A DNA stretch of 64,000 bases. Source: Candidatus Zixiibacteriota bacterium. Lineage in GTDB: Bacteria; Zixibacteria; MSB-5A5; WJJR01. The notes beneath the pieces were generated by a model. That model ran no database searches. It was given only the letters and a program-made list of their open reading frames with translations, and had not been told where the DNA came from. A program made the position numbers and the translations under genes. Shown here piece after piece: positions 54,094-61,629 of the stretch (position 1 is the stretch's first letter; every line of letters starts with the position of its first letter). Location of the stretch: contig DASWIS010000029.1 of NCBI GenBank assembly GCA_036397555.1, positions 21,522-85,521 of the forward strand, read 5' to 3'.

Positions 54094-54108
54094 TCCAACG
54101 AGTTGTCG
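54094..54108 (+). repeat. 15-bp direct repeat, right copy
   Basis: TCCAACGAGTTGTCG, identical to 52655-52669, 17 bases after the stop of the orphan membrane gene. Confidence 0.7.
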
Positions 54109-54138
54109 TCGTGTTCCCATGCCCGCTCCAAATGCAAC

Positions 54139-54179
54139 AAAAAAACCACCGGGCAACGAATCCCGCCGCCCGGCGGTTT
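54139..54179 (-). terminator. Rho-independent terminator of the microprotein gene
   Basis: Read on the minus strand: AAACCGCCGGGC, a 13-base loop, GCCCGGTGGTTT, then TTTTTTG-type U tract. The 12-bp stem has one G-T pair. It lies 60 bases after the stop of the 31-residue gene at 54240. Another hairpin (CCCGGACC...GGTCCGGG, 54199-54233) lies between the stop and this terminator. Confidence 0.75.
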
Positions 54180-54239
54180 GAAACATGTCACTGTGTGGCC
54201 CGGACCCTTGTGCCCATCAGGGTATGGTCCGGGTTTCGA

Positions 54240-54335
54240 TCAACGGATCTTCTTTTTATGGCGCAGCTTGCGGAGGCGTTTCTTCCGCTTGTGCGTTTTG
54301 ATCTTTTGACGCTTACGCTTTTTGCCTGAGGGCAT
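54240..54335 (-). CDS. 31-residue very basic protein, AURKAIP1/COX24 (mS38)-like
   Basis: Sequence starts MPSGKKRKRQKIKTHKRKK and continues RLRKLRHKKKIR; about two thirds of the residues are Lys, Arg or His. Many Bacteroidetes encode a nearly identical 30-33-residue protein (MPSGKKRKRHKMATHKRKKR...), annotated as AURKAIP1/COX24-domain. This is related to the mitochondrial small-subunit protein mS38 and is presumed to be ribosomal. GGAG lies eight bases before the ATG and a good terminator follows. It is easily missed in automatic annotation because of its size. The ribosomal role here is by homology only. Confidence 0.85.
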   Translation of the reverse strand: MPSGKKRKRQKIKTHKRKKRLRKLRHKKKIR

Positions 54336-54425
54336 TCATTCTCCACGATGGGCAGCGCCGCCGTGGGCGGACCACCCGCCACCGCCGTCTGCCATGCCTG
54401 GTCCGCGTCGGCGAACCAGCGCCAG

Positions 54426-54713
54426 TTAATCGATCGGCTGCTTAATAATCAAGTTCTTGAATTCATTGGACGGCTTAAACACCGGGACCTTGCGGTCGGG
54501 CACCGGGACTTCCGAGCCGGTGCGCGGGTTGCGCGCCTTACGGGCTTTGCGCAGCTTGACCTTGAAGGTGCCGAAGCCGCGAATCTCGATGTTTTTGCCC
54601 TCTTCCAGACTGCGTTTGACCGCGTCCAGGAAGGAGTCCACGGTTACGGCCACGTCGGTGCGCGTCAGACCGGTGCGTTCCGCACAGATCTCCACCAAAT
54701 CGGCCTTGGTCAT
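54426..54713 (-). CDS. hup: HU/IHF-family DNA-binding protein
   Basis: 95 residues. Classic HU: MTKADLVEICAERTGLTRTDVAVTVDSFLDAVKRSLEEGKNIEIRGFGTFKVKLRKARKARNPRTG, with the DNA-bending arm tip RNPRTGSEVPVPDRKVPVFKP. The arm contains the Arg-Asn-Pro turn that intercalates in the minor groove. A consensus AGGAGGT lies four bases before the ATG, and a small hairpin (ATCGCC/GGCGAT, 54738-54752) stands upstream. HU compacts and bends DNA. HU and IHF subunits cannot be separated with confidence from one member. Confidence 0.95.
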   Translation of the reverse strand: MTKADLVEICAERTGLTRTDVAVTVDSFLDAVKRSLEEGKNIEIRGFGTFKVKLRKARKARNPRTGSEVPVPDRKVPVFKPSNEFKNLIIKQPID

Positions 54714-54834
54714 CCTGACCTCCTGATTGCGTTCTTGATCGCCTTAGGCGATATCTCGATGTGCGAACACGTTCGATTTTCCGTTTGTTGTGAGCGAAGT
54801 CGAACCATCCGTCCAACAAGCGGACCCACCCGAT

Positions 54835-55743
54835 CTATCGGAAGCGATACTGCAACATCGGTTCATACCCGTTGTCGTAGGAGGCCATGCGGTCCAGCGC
54901 CCCGACTGCAATCTGCCCCAGCAAATCCCAGATGCTGCGACGGTACCGTGGGATTTCCTTGACCGTTTTCGGCGGCGCCTCCATGCCGGCCATGCCCGCG
55001 GCGATGTCGATGGCGTCCTGGTAGTCGCCCAAAACGTCGACCAAATCCAATTCGTACGCCTGCCGTCCCGTGAAAATCCGTCCGTCGGCAAATGTCCGAA
55101 CTTCCTCTTCGTCGATGCCGCGTCCATCGGCGACCACTTCGACAAACTGGTCATAGGTGTCGTCGATGACCGATTGCAGCAGGGTCGAATCACCGGGATT
55201 CATCGAGCGCGTGAACGAACCCACGTCCTTGAATTCGCCGCTTTTGATCGTCTCGTAGCGGATGCCGATCTTGTCGAGGAGCCGTTCGGCGGTGGGATAC
55301 TGGAAGATAACGCCGATCGAGCCGGTCAGGGTGCCGGGATTGGCGACCACCGTGTCGGCCGCCATCGCGACATACAGCCCGCCGGAGGCGGCGACAGAGC
55401 CCATCGAAACGACGACAATCTTGCCTTTGTCGCGCACGCGCAGGATTTCGTCGTAAATCTCCTGACTGGCCGCGACACCGCCGCCGGGCGAATCGACGCG
55501 CAACAGGATCGCCGGAGTCGACTTCTCATCGCCCCAGCGCCGCAGTTGGCGAACGACCGCTTCGGAGGATTGGATGGGGCCGATCAGCTCGACAATCGCG
55601 ACGCGTTCACCGAACCCTCCGAATGCGAGGCCGTCGGCGTCGCCCGAGGAGAGACTCCACAACGAAATCACCGTGATCGCCAGGAACGCGACAAACGTTC
55701 CGGCAATGATGACCCCAATCATCCAGTCGCGGCGGCGTGTCAT
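54835..55743 (-). CDS. sppA: Signal peptide peptidase SppA (short, 36-kDa type)
   Basis: 302 residues. An N-terminal TM anchor (WMIGVIIAGTFVAFLAITVISLW) leaves the catalytic domain outside. The Ser/Lys dyad is S120 (GSVAASGGLYVA) and K172 (GEFKDVGSFTR), with RVDSPGGGVAASQEIYDEI as the conserved preceding segment. It degrades signal peptides left after secretion. It lies 19 bases downstream of the lytic transglycosylase stop and is probably cotranscribed with it from the promoter at 57786-57814. Confidence 0.94.
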   Translation of the reverse strand: MTRRRDWMIGVIIAGTFVAFLAITVISLWSLSSGDADGLAFGGFGERVAIVELIGPIQSSEAVVRQLRRWGDEKSTPAILLRVDSPGGGVAASQEIYDEILRVRDKGKIVVVSMGSVAASGGLYVAMAADTVVANPGTLTGSIGVIFQYPTAERLLDKIGIRYETIKSGEFKDVGSFTRSMNPGDSTLLQSVIDDTYDQFVEVVADGRGIDEEEVRTFADGRIFTGRQAYELDLVDVLGDYQDAIDIAAGMAGMEAPPKTVKEIPRYRRSIWDLLGQIAVGALDRMASYDNGYEPMLQYRFR

Positions 55744-55762
55744 CCCTGACAGTATCCTGTGA

Positions 55763-57610
55763 TCACAAGCCCTGCGGAATCAGAATGCGCTGCCCGACGA
55801 TGATCCGGTTGGGATCGCGCAATGAGTTGACGCCGAGAAGCTGACGGATGGTGACGCCGAAGCGCGACGCGATGCGTCCCATCGTATCGCCGCGGCGAAT
55901 CGTGTAGTAGAAGCTCGATCCGCTTTCGCCGCGTCCGGGAATCGTAATGGTTTCGCCCGCGATCAGGGCGGAATGCGCGCCCATGTTGTTGGCGCGACGG
56001 ATCGCCGAGGTGGTGGTGCCGAATTGCTTGGCCAGCTTCCAGAGCGAGTCGCCGCGTTTGACCGTGTGGCGCTGTCCGGATGCGCCGACGCTCGACCGTG
56101 TCGTCTGTGCGGGCGGCCCCGGATCGGCCCCGGCGTTGTCGGCATAGGCCATCGGGACCGGGATGACGAGCGATTGCCCGACGACGATGCGATGGCGCGA
56201 CGAGAGCTTGTTGGCGGACACGATGTCGCTGACGCCGACACCATAGCGGCGTCCCAATCCGCTGAGCGTCTCGCCGCGGCGGACGGTGTGTTGGACCCAT
56301 GCCGTGCGCGTCGAGGCCTGCAGATCCTTATAAGCCGCTGCAAATGCGTCACCCGTGCCCTTGGGAACACGCAGCCGATAAGGCTTGATGTCGGGTGGTG
56401 TCACCGAACGGCGCAACTCCGGATTCAATTCGACAAGGATGGCTAACGAGCAACCGATCGCACCGGCGACGTCCTTCAGTTCCAGCGCCTTATTAGTTGC
56501 CACCCAGTCGAATGCGATCGGCGCATCGGGCTCGATGTGGAAGCCGTACCGTTCCGGTTCCCTGGCAATCTTGAGCGCGGCCATGAACAGGGGAACGTAG
56601 TTGCGCGTCTGGCTGTGCAGTTTGAGCTTCCAATAATCGGACGTTTTCTGACGTTTGATCTGACGGCCGACACGGCCTTCGCCGCCGTTGTACGACGCCA
56701 GCGCCAGATTCCAGTCGCCGAACATTCCGTAGAGCTCCTTGAGGTACTGGCAGGCGGCGTGCGTTGATTTTTCGAAGTCACGGCGTTCGTCGTACCACCA
56801 CGTGCGATTCAGCCCGTAACGGCGCCCGGTCGAGGCGATAAACTGCCACGGACCGGCGGCGTGGGCGTAGGAGTATGCCGCGTTGTTGAATCCCGACTCG
56901 ACCAGGGGCAGATACGCGATGTCGGTCGGCAGGCCGTAGGAGGCCACGATCTCCTTCATCATCGGCAGGTAGCGCCCCGCGCGCGTGAGAAACTTTTCCA
57001 ATGGTTCGCGGGCGACTGTTTGGTAGTAGACGATGCAATTGCGAACCTTGCCGTTGACCTCGATGGGATAGTTGTACTCGACCACTTCGGGTTCCGGGGG
57101 CGCTTCGAGACCCGGGGCGGTCTTGATTTCCTTGTTTTCGTCGTAGAGCAGCAGCACCGCGCTGCTGGTCGCCTCCGGGTCGAGGACGCCGAGCGCCTTG
57201 AGCGTGGTCTGATAATCCTCGGCGATTTCATGCAGCAGCTTTTCGGCGTCGGCGCTGTCGGCGGCGGAGTGGATTTCGACTTCGCCCAAAATCGCCAACG
57301 CCTGTTCGAATGCCACCTGGGCATCATGCCAGCGCCCGTCGATGTTGGCCGCCACGGCGTTGCCATAGAGCGCCTCGGCTTCGGCCATCGCCGGATCGGT
57401 GCCGTGCGGAGCGGAGTCCGGATCAATCGCCTCGGCGTCAAGGAGACTCTCAGTCGATTTCGGCGCATCCTCGGATGAGTATGCGGCCTGTTGCGCTGTC
57501 CAGTCGGGCCGCGCGCTGTCTTGTGCCGTCGCATCGAGATGGCGGCGCGAACTCTGGCATCCTGCCAGGAGAATGAACGCCACCAATGCGCTCGTCGTGC
57601 GAATGAGCAT
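55763..57610 (-). CDS. mltD: MltD-like lytic transglycosylase lipoprotein with three LysM domains
   Basis: 615 residues. The ATG at 57610 is favoured by AAAAGGA five bases upstream; a GTG five codons earlier is possible. Lipobox LLAGC, so the protein is membrane-anchored. An N-terminal helical region (about 60-150) precedes the SLT goose-lysozyme-like domain at about 200-330. The catalytic Glu is near 236 in LVESGFNNAAYSYAHAAGPWQFI, and ASYNGGEGRVGRQIKRQ follows. Three LysM peptidoglycan-binding domains lie at about 438-484, 512-558 and 565-613, each beginning T.(K/R)RG(E/D)(T/S). It cleaves glycan strands to give 1,6-anhydro ends during wall growth. Confidence 0.95.
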   Translation of the reverse strand: MLIRTTSALVAFILLAGCQSSRRHLDATAQDSARPDWTAQQAAYSSEDAPKSTESLLDAEAIDPDSAPHGTDPAMAEAEALYGNAVAANIDGRWHDAQVAFEQALAILGEVEIHSAADSADAEKLLHEIAEDYQTTLKALGVLDPEATSSAVLLLYDENKEIKTAPGLEAPPEPEVVEYNYPIEVNGKVRNCIVYYQTVAREPLEKFLTRAGRYLPMMKEIVASYGLPTDIAYLPLVESGFNNAAYSYAHAAGPWQFIASTGRRYGLNRTWWYDERRDFEKSTHAACQYLKELYGMFGDWNLALASYNGGEGRVGRQIKRQKTSDYWKLKLHSQTRNYVPLFMAALKIAREPERYGFHIEPDAPIAFDWVATNKALELKDVAGAIGCSLAILVELNPELRRSVTPPDIKPYRLRVPKGTGDAFAAAYKDLQASTRTAWVQHTVRRGETLSGLGRRYGVGVSDIVSANKLSSRHRIVVGQSLVIPVPMAYADNAGADPGPPAQTTRSSVGASGQRHTVKRGDSLWKLAKQFGTTTSAIRRANNMGAHSALIAGETITIPGRGESGSSFYYTIRRGDTMGRIASRFGVTIRQLLGVNSLRDPNRIIVGQRILIPQGL

Positions 57611-57785
57611 GTTTGTCCTTTTCACGCTGCCCCCAGAGCGATAACTAAATGCCTATTCCCCATTTACATTAAATCGGCAGCGAGGATGCCGCGATTCAGC
57701 GTTCCTTGAGTCTCCGTGCCTGACCTTTGCTGCCGATGATCCCGCTCCTCGGAAGGCGCGAGCCCCCGGTCCCCGTAACCCGCTG

Positions 57786-57814
57786 GTATTAAAGATAATC
57801 AGTCTAACTGTCAA
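57786..57814 (-). promoter_or_regulatory. Sigma-70-type promoter for mltD-sppA
   Basis: On the minus strand TTGACA (57809-57814) and TAATAC (57786-57791) are separated by exactly 17 bases. The predicted start near 57780 gives an untranslated leader of about 170 bases before mltD, which contains several GC-rich inverted repeats such as CGGCAGC...GCTGCCG. Confidence 0.7.
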
Positions 57815-57865
57815 GGATTTTGTCCGGAGAATATTCGGCGGGGCCTCTTCATAATCGACTATCAG

Positions 57866-58858
57866 TCAGACGGTTGGGTCGGGGGTGTCGGATTTGAACG
57901 CAGGTTGCGAAAGGCAACGCCGCTCAAATAACTCCGTAAGTTGTTGTGGCGCCGCCAAGTCGCTGTCGATCGGCTCGCAGTAAGTCCGATGGCGAAACCA
58001 GGTCAACTGCCGTTTCGCGTACCGCCGACTATTCCTGATGATGGCCGCGATCGCCTGATCGCGTGACAGATCTCCATGAAGAAACCGGGTCGCTTCGCGG
58101 TATCCCACTGTGTTAAGTCCGGGAGCTTCAAGGGGGACACCGGATTGAAGCAACGTCTCGACTTCCGCAAACAGTCCCTGCTCGACCATGTGTCGCGAAC
58201 GTCGCTCGATCCGCTCGTACAGACGTACCCGATCATGCCGAATCTCGCAGACAATGATCGGCCAGGGAGCGGGATTCCGTCTGGCTGTTTCCAGCCAGTC
58301 GCTGATGGGCCGATGGGTTTGACGGTACAGTTCGGCCGCGCGCAGGAGTCTGGTCTGATCCGCAGGGTGAATCGCCGACACGAAGGCCGGGTCGACCTGC
58401 CGGACCTCGTCATAGATCGCGTCCCATCCCGACTCGGCGGCCTGATCGAGGATCGAACGCCTGACTGCCGGCGCGATATCCGGCAGATCGGGAAGCCCCC
58501 GAATCAAGGCATCCAGGTAAAACCCGGTCCCGCCGACGAGGATGACATCCCCTCCGGCGGCCCGCCGCTCAGAGATGATGCGCCGCGCCTCGGCGACAAA
58601 ACGTCCGGCTGAGAACGACTCGACGGGATCGGCGCAGTCGATGAGTCCGTAGTCGTAGCGTCTGATGATCTCGGGACTCGGCTTGGCGGTGCCGATGTCC
58701 AGCCCACGGTAGATCTTCCGCGAATCGACCGACAGCAAAGTCGCGCCGGTCAAATCGGCGACTCGCTGCGCCAGTTGGCTTTTGCCGGAGGCGGTGGCCC
58801 CGACAATGGCCAGGATCGGCCTTTCACTCAGATCACTTTTTGCTGCCGCTGCTTGCAT
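57866..58858 (-). CDS. miaA: tRNA dimethylallyltransferase
   Basis: 330 residues from the ATG at 58858 (AGAGG eight bases upstream). It adds a dimethylallyl group to A37 of tRNAs that read UNN codons. P-loop GATASGKS (20-27), LLSVDSRKIYRGLDIGTAKP, the D of VDSR as general base, VGGTGFYLDALIRGLPDLP and YRRQLTWFRH-like RYAKRQLTWFRH near the end are family signatures. It is divergent from mutS; the linkage miaA-mutS/mutL is common in bacteria. Confidence 0.96.
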   Translation of the reverse strand: MQAAAAKSDLSERPILAIVGATASGKSQLAQRVADLTGATLLSVDSRKIYRGLDIGTAKPSPEIIRRYDYGLIDCADPVESFSAGRFVAEARRIISERRAAGGDVILVGGTGFYLDALIRGLPDLPDIAPAVRRSILDQAAESGWDAIYDEVRQVDPAFVSAIHPADQTRLLRAAELYRQTHRPISDWLETARRNPAPWPIIVCEIRHDRVRLYERIERRSRHMVEQGLFAEVETLLQSGVPLEAPGLNTVGYREATRFLHGDLSRDQAIAAIIRNSRRYAKRQLTWFRHRTYCEPIDSDLAAPQQLTELFERRCLSQPAFKSDTPDPTV

Positions 58859-58952
58859 GTGATGACCTCTGCGATCATTATAGCCCGATGGCATTGAATT
58901 GCCTCAATGAAGCCGTGGAATAGACGGCCTGTGTCCACGTATCCTAAAGTCC

Positions 58953-61586
58953 ATGTCCCGCACTCCCGCGACGTCTGAGTCCCCACTGACCCCGATGATG
59001 CAGCAGTATCAATCGGTCAAGGAGCGCTATCCCGGGCATCTGATTTTCTTTCGCATGGGCGACTTCTATGAAATGTTCGGCGAGGACGCCATCGAAGGCG
59101 CGCAGCTTCTCGGCATCACACTGACCAAACGTCCCCACGGCAAAAACGGCGAGATACCGCTCGCCGGTGTACCGCACCATCAGGCGGAACGCTACCTGGC
59201 GATGCTGGCCGAGGCCGGACGGCGCGTCGTGGTCTGCGATCAGATGGAAGACCCGCGTCTGGCCAAAGGCGTGGTCAAACGCGATGTCACCGAGATCATC
59301 ACACCGGGCACGGTCATTAATCCGTCGGCGCTCGACGACATCCGCACCCCGGCGATCGCCGCCATTTGCGGGCCGGATGACCGCGGGCATTTCGGAATCG
59401 CGCGCGCCGAGGCGGCCTCCGGACGCTTCGCGGTGGAATCGGTCACGCCCGAGGCGCTGGTGGCATTCGTCGGCAATCTCGATGCGCGCGAGCTGATCGT
59501 GGCGGCCGACGCCGATGAACGGCTCCGCGCGCTCGGCGGGCCGACCCTCGAAGTCACCGTCCGTCCCGCATGGCAGTTCGAGACCGCGCAGGCGGCGAAG
59601 ACGCTCAAGGACCATTTCGGCGTGCGCGACCTGACCACGGTCGGGGTGATCGACGAGCCGGTCGGCATCGCCGCGGCCGGGGCGCTGCTGGCGTACCTGA
59701 AAGAAACCAAGCGCGCGCCGATGGCGCACATCACGCACGTCGACCGCCTGACCGACCGCGCCCATATCGCGCTGGATGCGCAGACAGCGCTTCACCTCGA
59801 TGTCGTCTCCGAACGACGCGGCGGTCCGCCGACGCTGATGACGGTGATGGACCGCTGCCGCACCTCTATGGGACGGCGCCTGCTGCGCCATTGGCTGACG
59901 ACGCCGTTGACCGACATGACGCAGATTCAGAAACGCCAGGACGCGGTCGGGTTCTTCGTCGACGATCGCGCCGTGCTGGCGAAGGCCACCGACGCGCTCA
60001 AGGGCGTGGGCGATGTCGAACGCCTCGTCGGGCGCCTGGGCAGCGAACGGGTCACGCCGCGTGACATGGTCGGACTGCGCGAGGCGCTCGACCGTTGGCC
60101 GAATCTCGCAACGTTGCTCAATGAGACTGCTGTTTGGCCGGATGATTCCCCCTCGGTCGCAGACACCAGCGCGATGGCCCGGCTCCTCGCGGCGGCCCTC
60201 GTGGAGGACCCGCCGGTCCACCATACCGGCGGCGGCATCTTCCGTCGCGGCCACTCCGAAGAACTGGATGGTTTGCGCGACGGATCCGCCGAGGCGCGAT
60301 CATGGATCGCCGCCCTCCAGGGACGGCTGCGCAACGAAACCGGAATTGCCTCGCTGAAGGTCGGCTACAACAAGATTTTCGACTACTACATCGAAGTGCC
60401 GAAGACCCAGTCCTCGCGGATTCCCGACGCGTGGATGCGCAAACAGACGCTGGTGGCGGCCGAGCGCTACATCACGACGGAGCTCAAGGAGAAGGAGGAT
60501 GTCGTCCTCACGACCGACGAACGCGCCGCCGAGCTGGAATCGCGGCTCTTCGTGGAATTGCGCGCGCGTCTGACCGAATCGATGCCGGTGCTGATCGCCC
60601 TGGCGCAGGCGATGGCGCACATCGATGTGACGGCGTCGCTGGCGCAGGTCGCGCTCGCGCGCGGATATGTCCGGCCGACGCTGACCAGGGAGCGGACGCT
60701 GTCGATCACCGGCGGACGACACCCCATTCTGGAAACGATCAATCCCGCCGGCGGATTTGTTCCCAATGAGACCGCGTTCGATGACCGGGCCGGATGGCTG
60801 CATCTGATCACCGGCCCGAACATGGCCGGGAAGTCGACCTACCTGCGACAGGTCGGGTTGATCGTCCTTTTGGCGCAGACCGGCTCGTATGTGCCGGCGG
60901 ATGCCGCGCGGATCGGGATCGTCGACCGCATCTTCACACGCGTCGGCGCCGATGACGAGCTGTCGCGCAACCGTTCGACCTTCATGGTCGAAATGACCGA
61001 AACCGCCCGCATCCTGCGCGGGATGACGCCGCGTTCGCTGGTGCTCTTCGACGAAGTGGGCCGGGGCACCTCGACCTACGACGGCGTGGCCATCGCCTGG
61101 GCGATCGGCGAACATTTGGCGCACGACAACGAACTGTGTCCGCGCACACTCTTCGCGACGCACTACCATGAATTGACCGCGCTGGCGGACCACCTGCCCG
61201 CGGCCGCCAATTACCAGATGGCGGTGCGCGAGAAAGAGGGGACGGTCGCCTTTCTGTTTCGGGTTCGGCCCGGGGCCTGCGATGACTCTTTCGGCATCCA
61301 CGTCGCCGCGCTGGCGGGCGTGCCGCCGGGCATCGTCGGCCGCGCCCGCGACATCCTCACGGCGCTGGAGACCGGATCGTTTGAGCCGTTGCGGCGGGGA
61401 TACACGTCCCAGCCGCGTCACCGCACGGCCCGGAGCCAACCCGACTTGTTCTCGGCGGCGCAACGCCAGGCGTTGCAGAGTCTGGCGGCGGTCACGCCCG
61501 AGGAGATGACCCCCATCGAGGCGCTCAACACGCTGGCGGAACTGGCGCGCGGATTGCGGACACGTCCCGGGCCCGATGTCGGATAG
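58953..61586 (+). CDS. mutS: DNA mismatch repair protein MutS
   Basis: 877 residues. The mismatch-reading motif is F38-Y-E40 in RMGDFYEMFGEDA. Connector, lever and clamp domains follow. Walker A is GPNMAGKS (621-628), Walker B is LVLFDEVGRGTSTYDG, and the ATPase ends with ATHYHELTAL. The C-terminal helix-turn-helix (VPPGIVGRARDILTALE) is the dimer contact. This is a standard MutS1 with all catalytic residues. The mutL start lies 43 bases downstream of the stop; the spacer is notably AT-rich for this genome. Confidence 0.98.
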   Translation: MSRTPATSESPLTPMMQQYQSVKERYPGHLIFFRMGDFYEMFGEDAIEGAQLLGITLTKRPHGKNGEIPLAGVPHHQAERYLAMLAEAGRRVVVCDQMEDPRLAKGVVKRDVTEIITPGTVINPSALDDIRTPAIAAICGPDDRGHFGIARAEAASGRFAVESVTPEALVAFVGNLDARELIVAADADERLRALGGPTLEVTVRPAWQFETAQAAKTLKDHFGVRDLTTVGVIDEPVGIAAAGALLAYLKETKRAPMAHITHVDRLTDRAHIALDAQTALHLDVVSERRGGPPTLMTVMDRCRTSMGRRLLRHWLTTPLTDMTQIQKRQDAVGFFVDDRAVLAKATDALKGVGDVERLVGRLGSERVTPRDMVGLREALDRWPNLATLLNETAVWPDDSPSVADTSAMARLLAAALVEDPPVHHTGGGIFRRGHSEELDGLRDGSAEARSWIAALQGRLRNETGIASLKVGYNKIFDYYIEVPKTQSSRIPDAWMRKQTLVAAERYITTELKEKEDVVLTTDERAAELESRLFVELRARLTESMPVLIALAQAMAHIDVTASLAQVALARGYVRPTLTRERTLSITGGRHPILETINPAGGFVPNETAFDDRAGWLHLITGPNMAGKSTYLRQVGLIVLLAQTGSYVPADAARIGIVDRIFTRVGADDELSRNRSTFMVEMTETARILRGMTPRSLVLFDEVGRGTSTYDGVAIAWAIGEHLAHDNELCPRTLFATHYHELTALADHLPAAANYQMAVREKEGTVAFLFRVRPGACDDSFGIHVAALAGVPPGIVGRARDILTALETGSFEPLRRGYTSQPRHRTARSQPDLFSAAQRQALQSLAAVTPEEMTPIEALNTLAELARGLRTRPGPDVG

Positions 61587-61629
61587 TATCGTATGAGAGT
61601 ATCAATAATAGTTACCATAGATAGCATTT

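Noticed and set aside
57611..57785. ydaO/yuaA c-di-AMP riboswitch upstream of mltD
   Set aside because: A few short motifs resemble it (GGGGACC, CGCTGAATC), but their order and the core CAGCUAACCUCG block do not match. It is kept only as an unknown leader.
58877..58907. Promoter for miaA (TATAAT with TTGAGG on the minus strand)
   Set aside because: The -10 is perfect, but the spacer is 19 bases, the -35 is weak, and the leader would be only about a dozen bases. The evidence is not strong enough for a feature.
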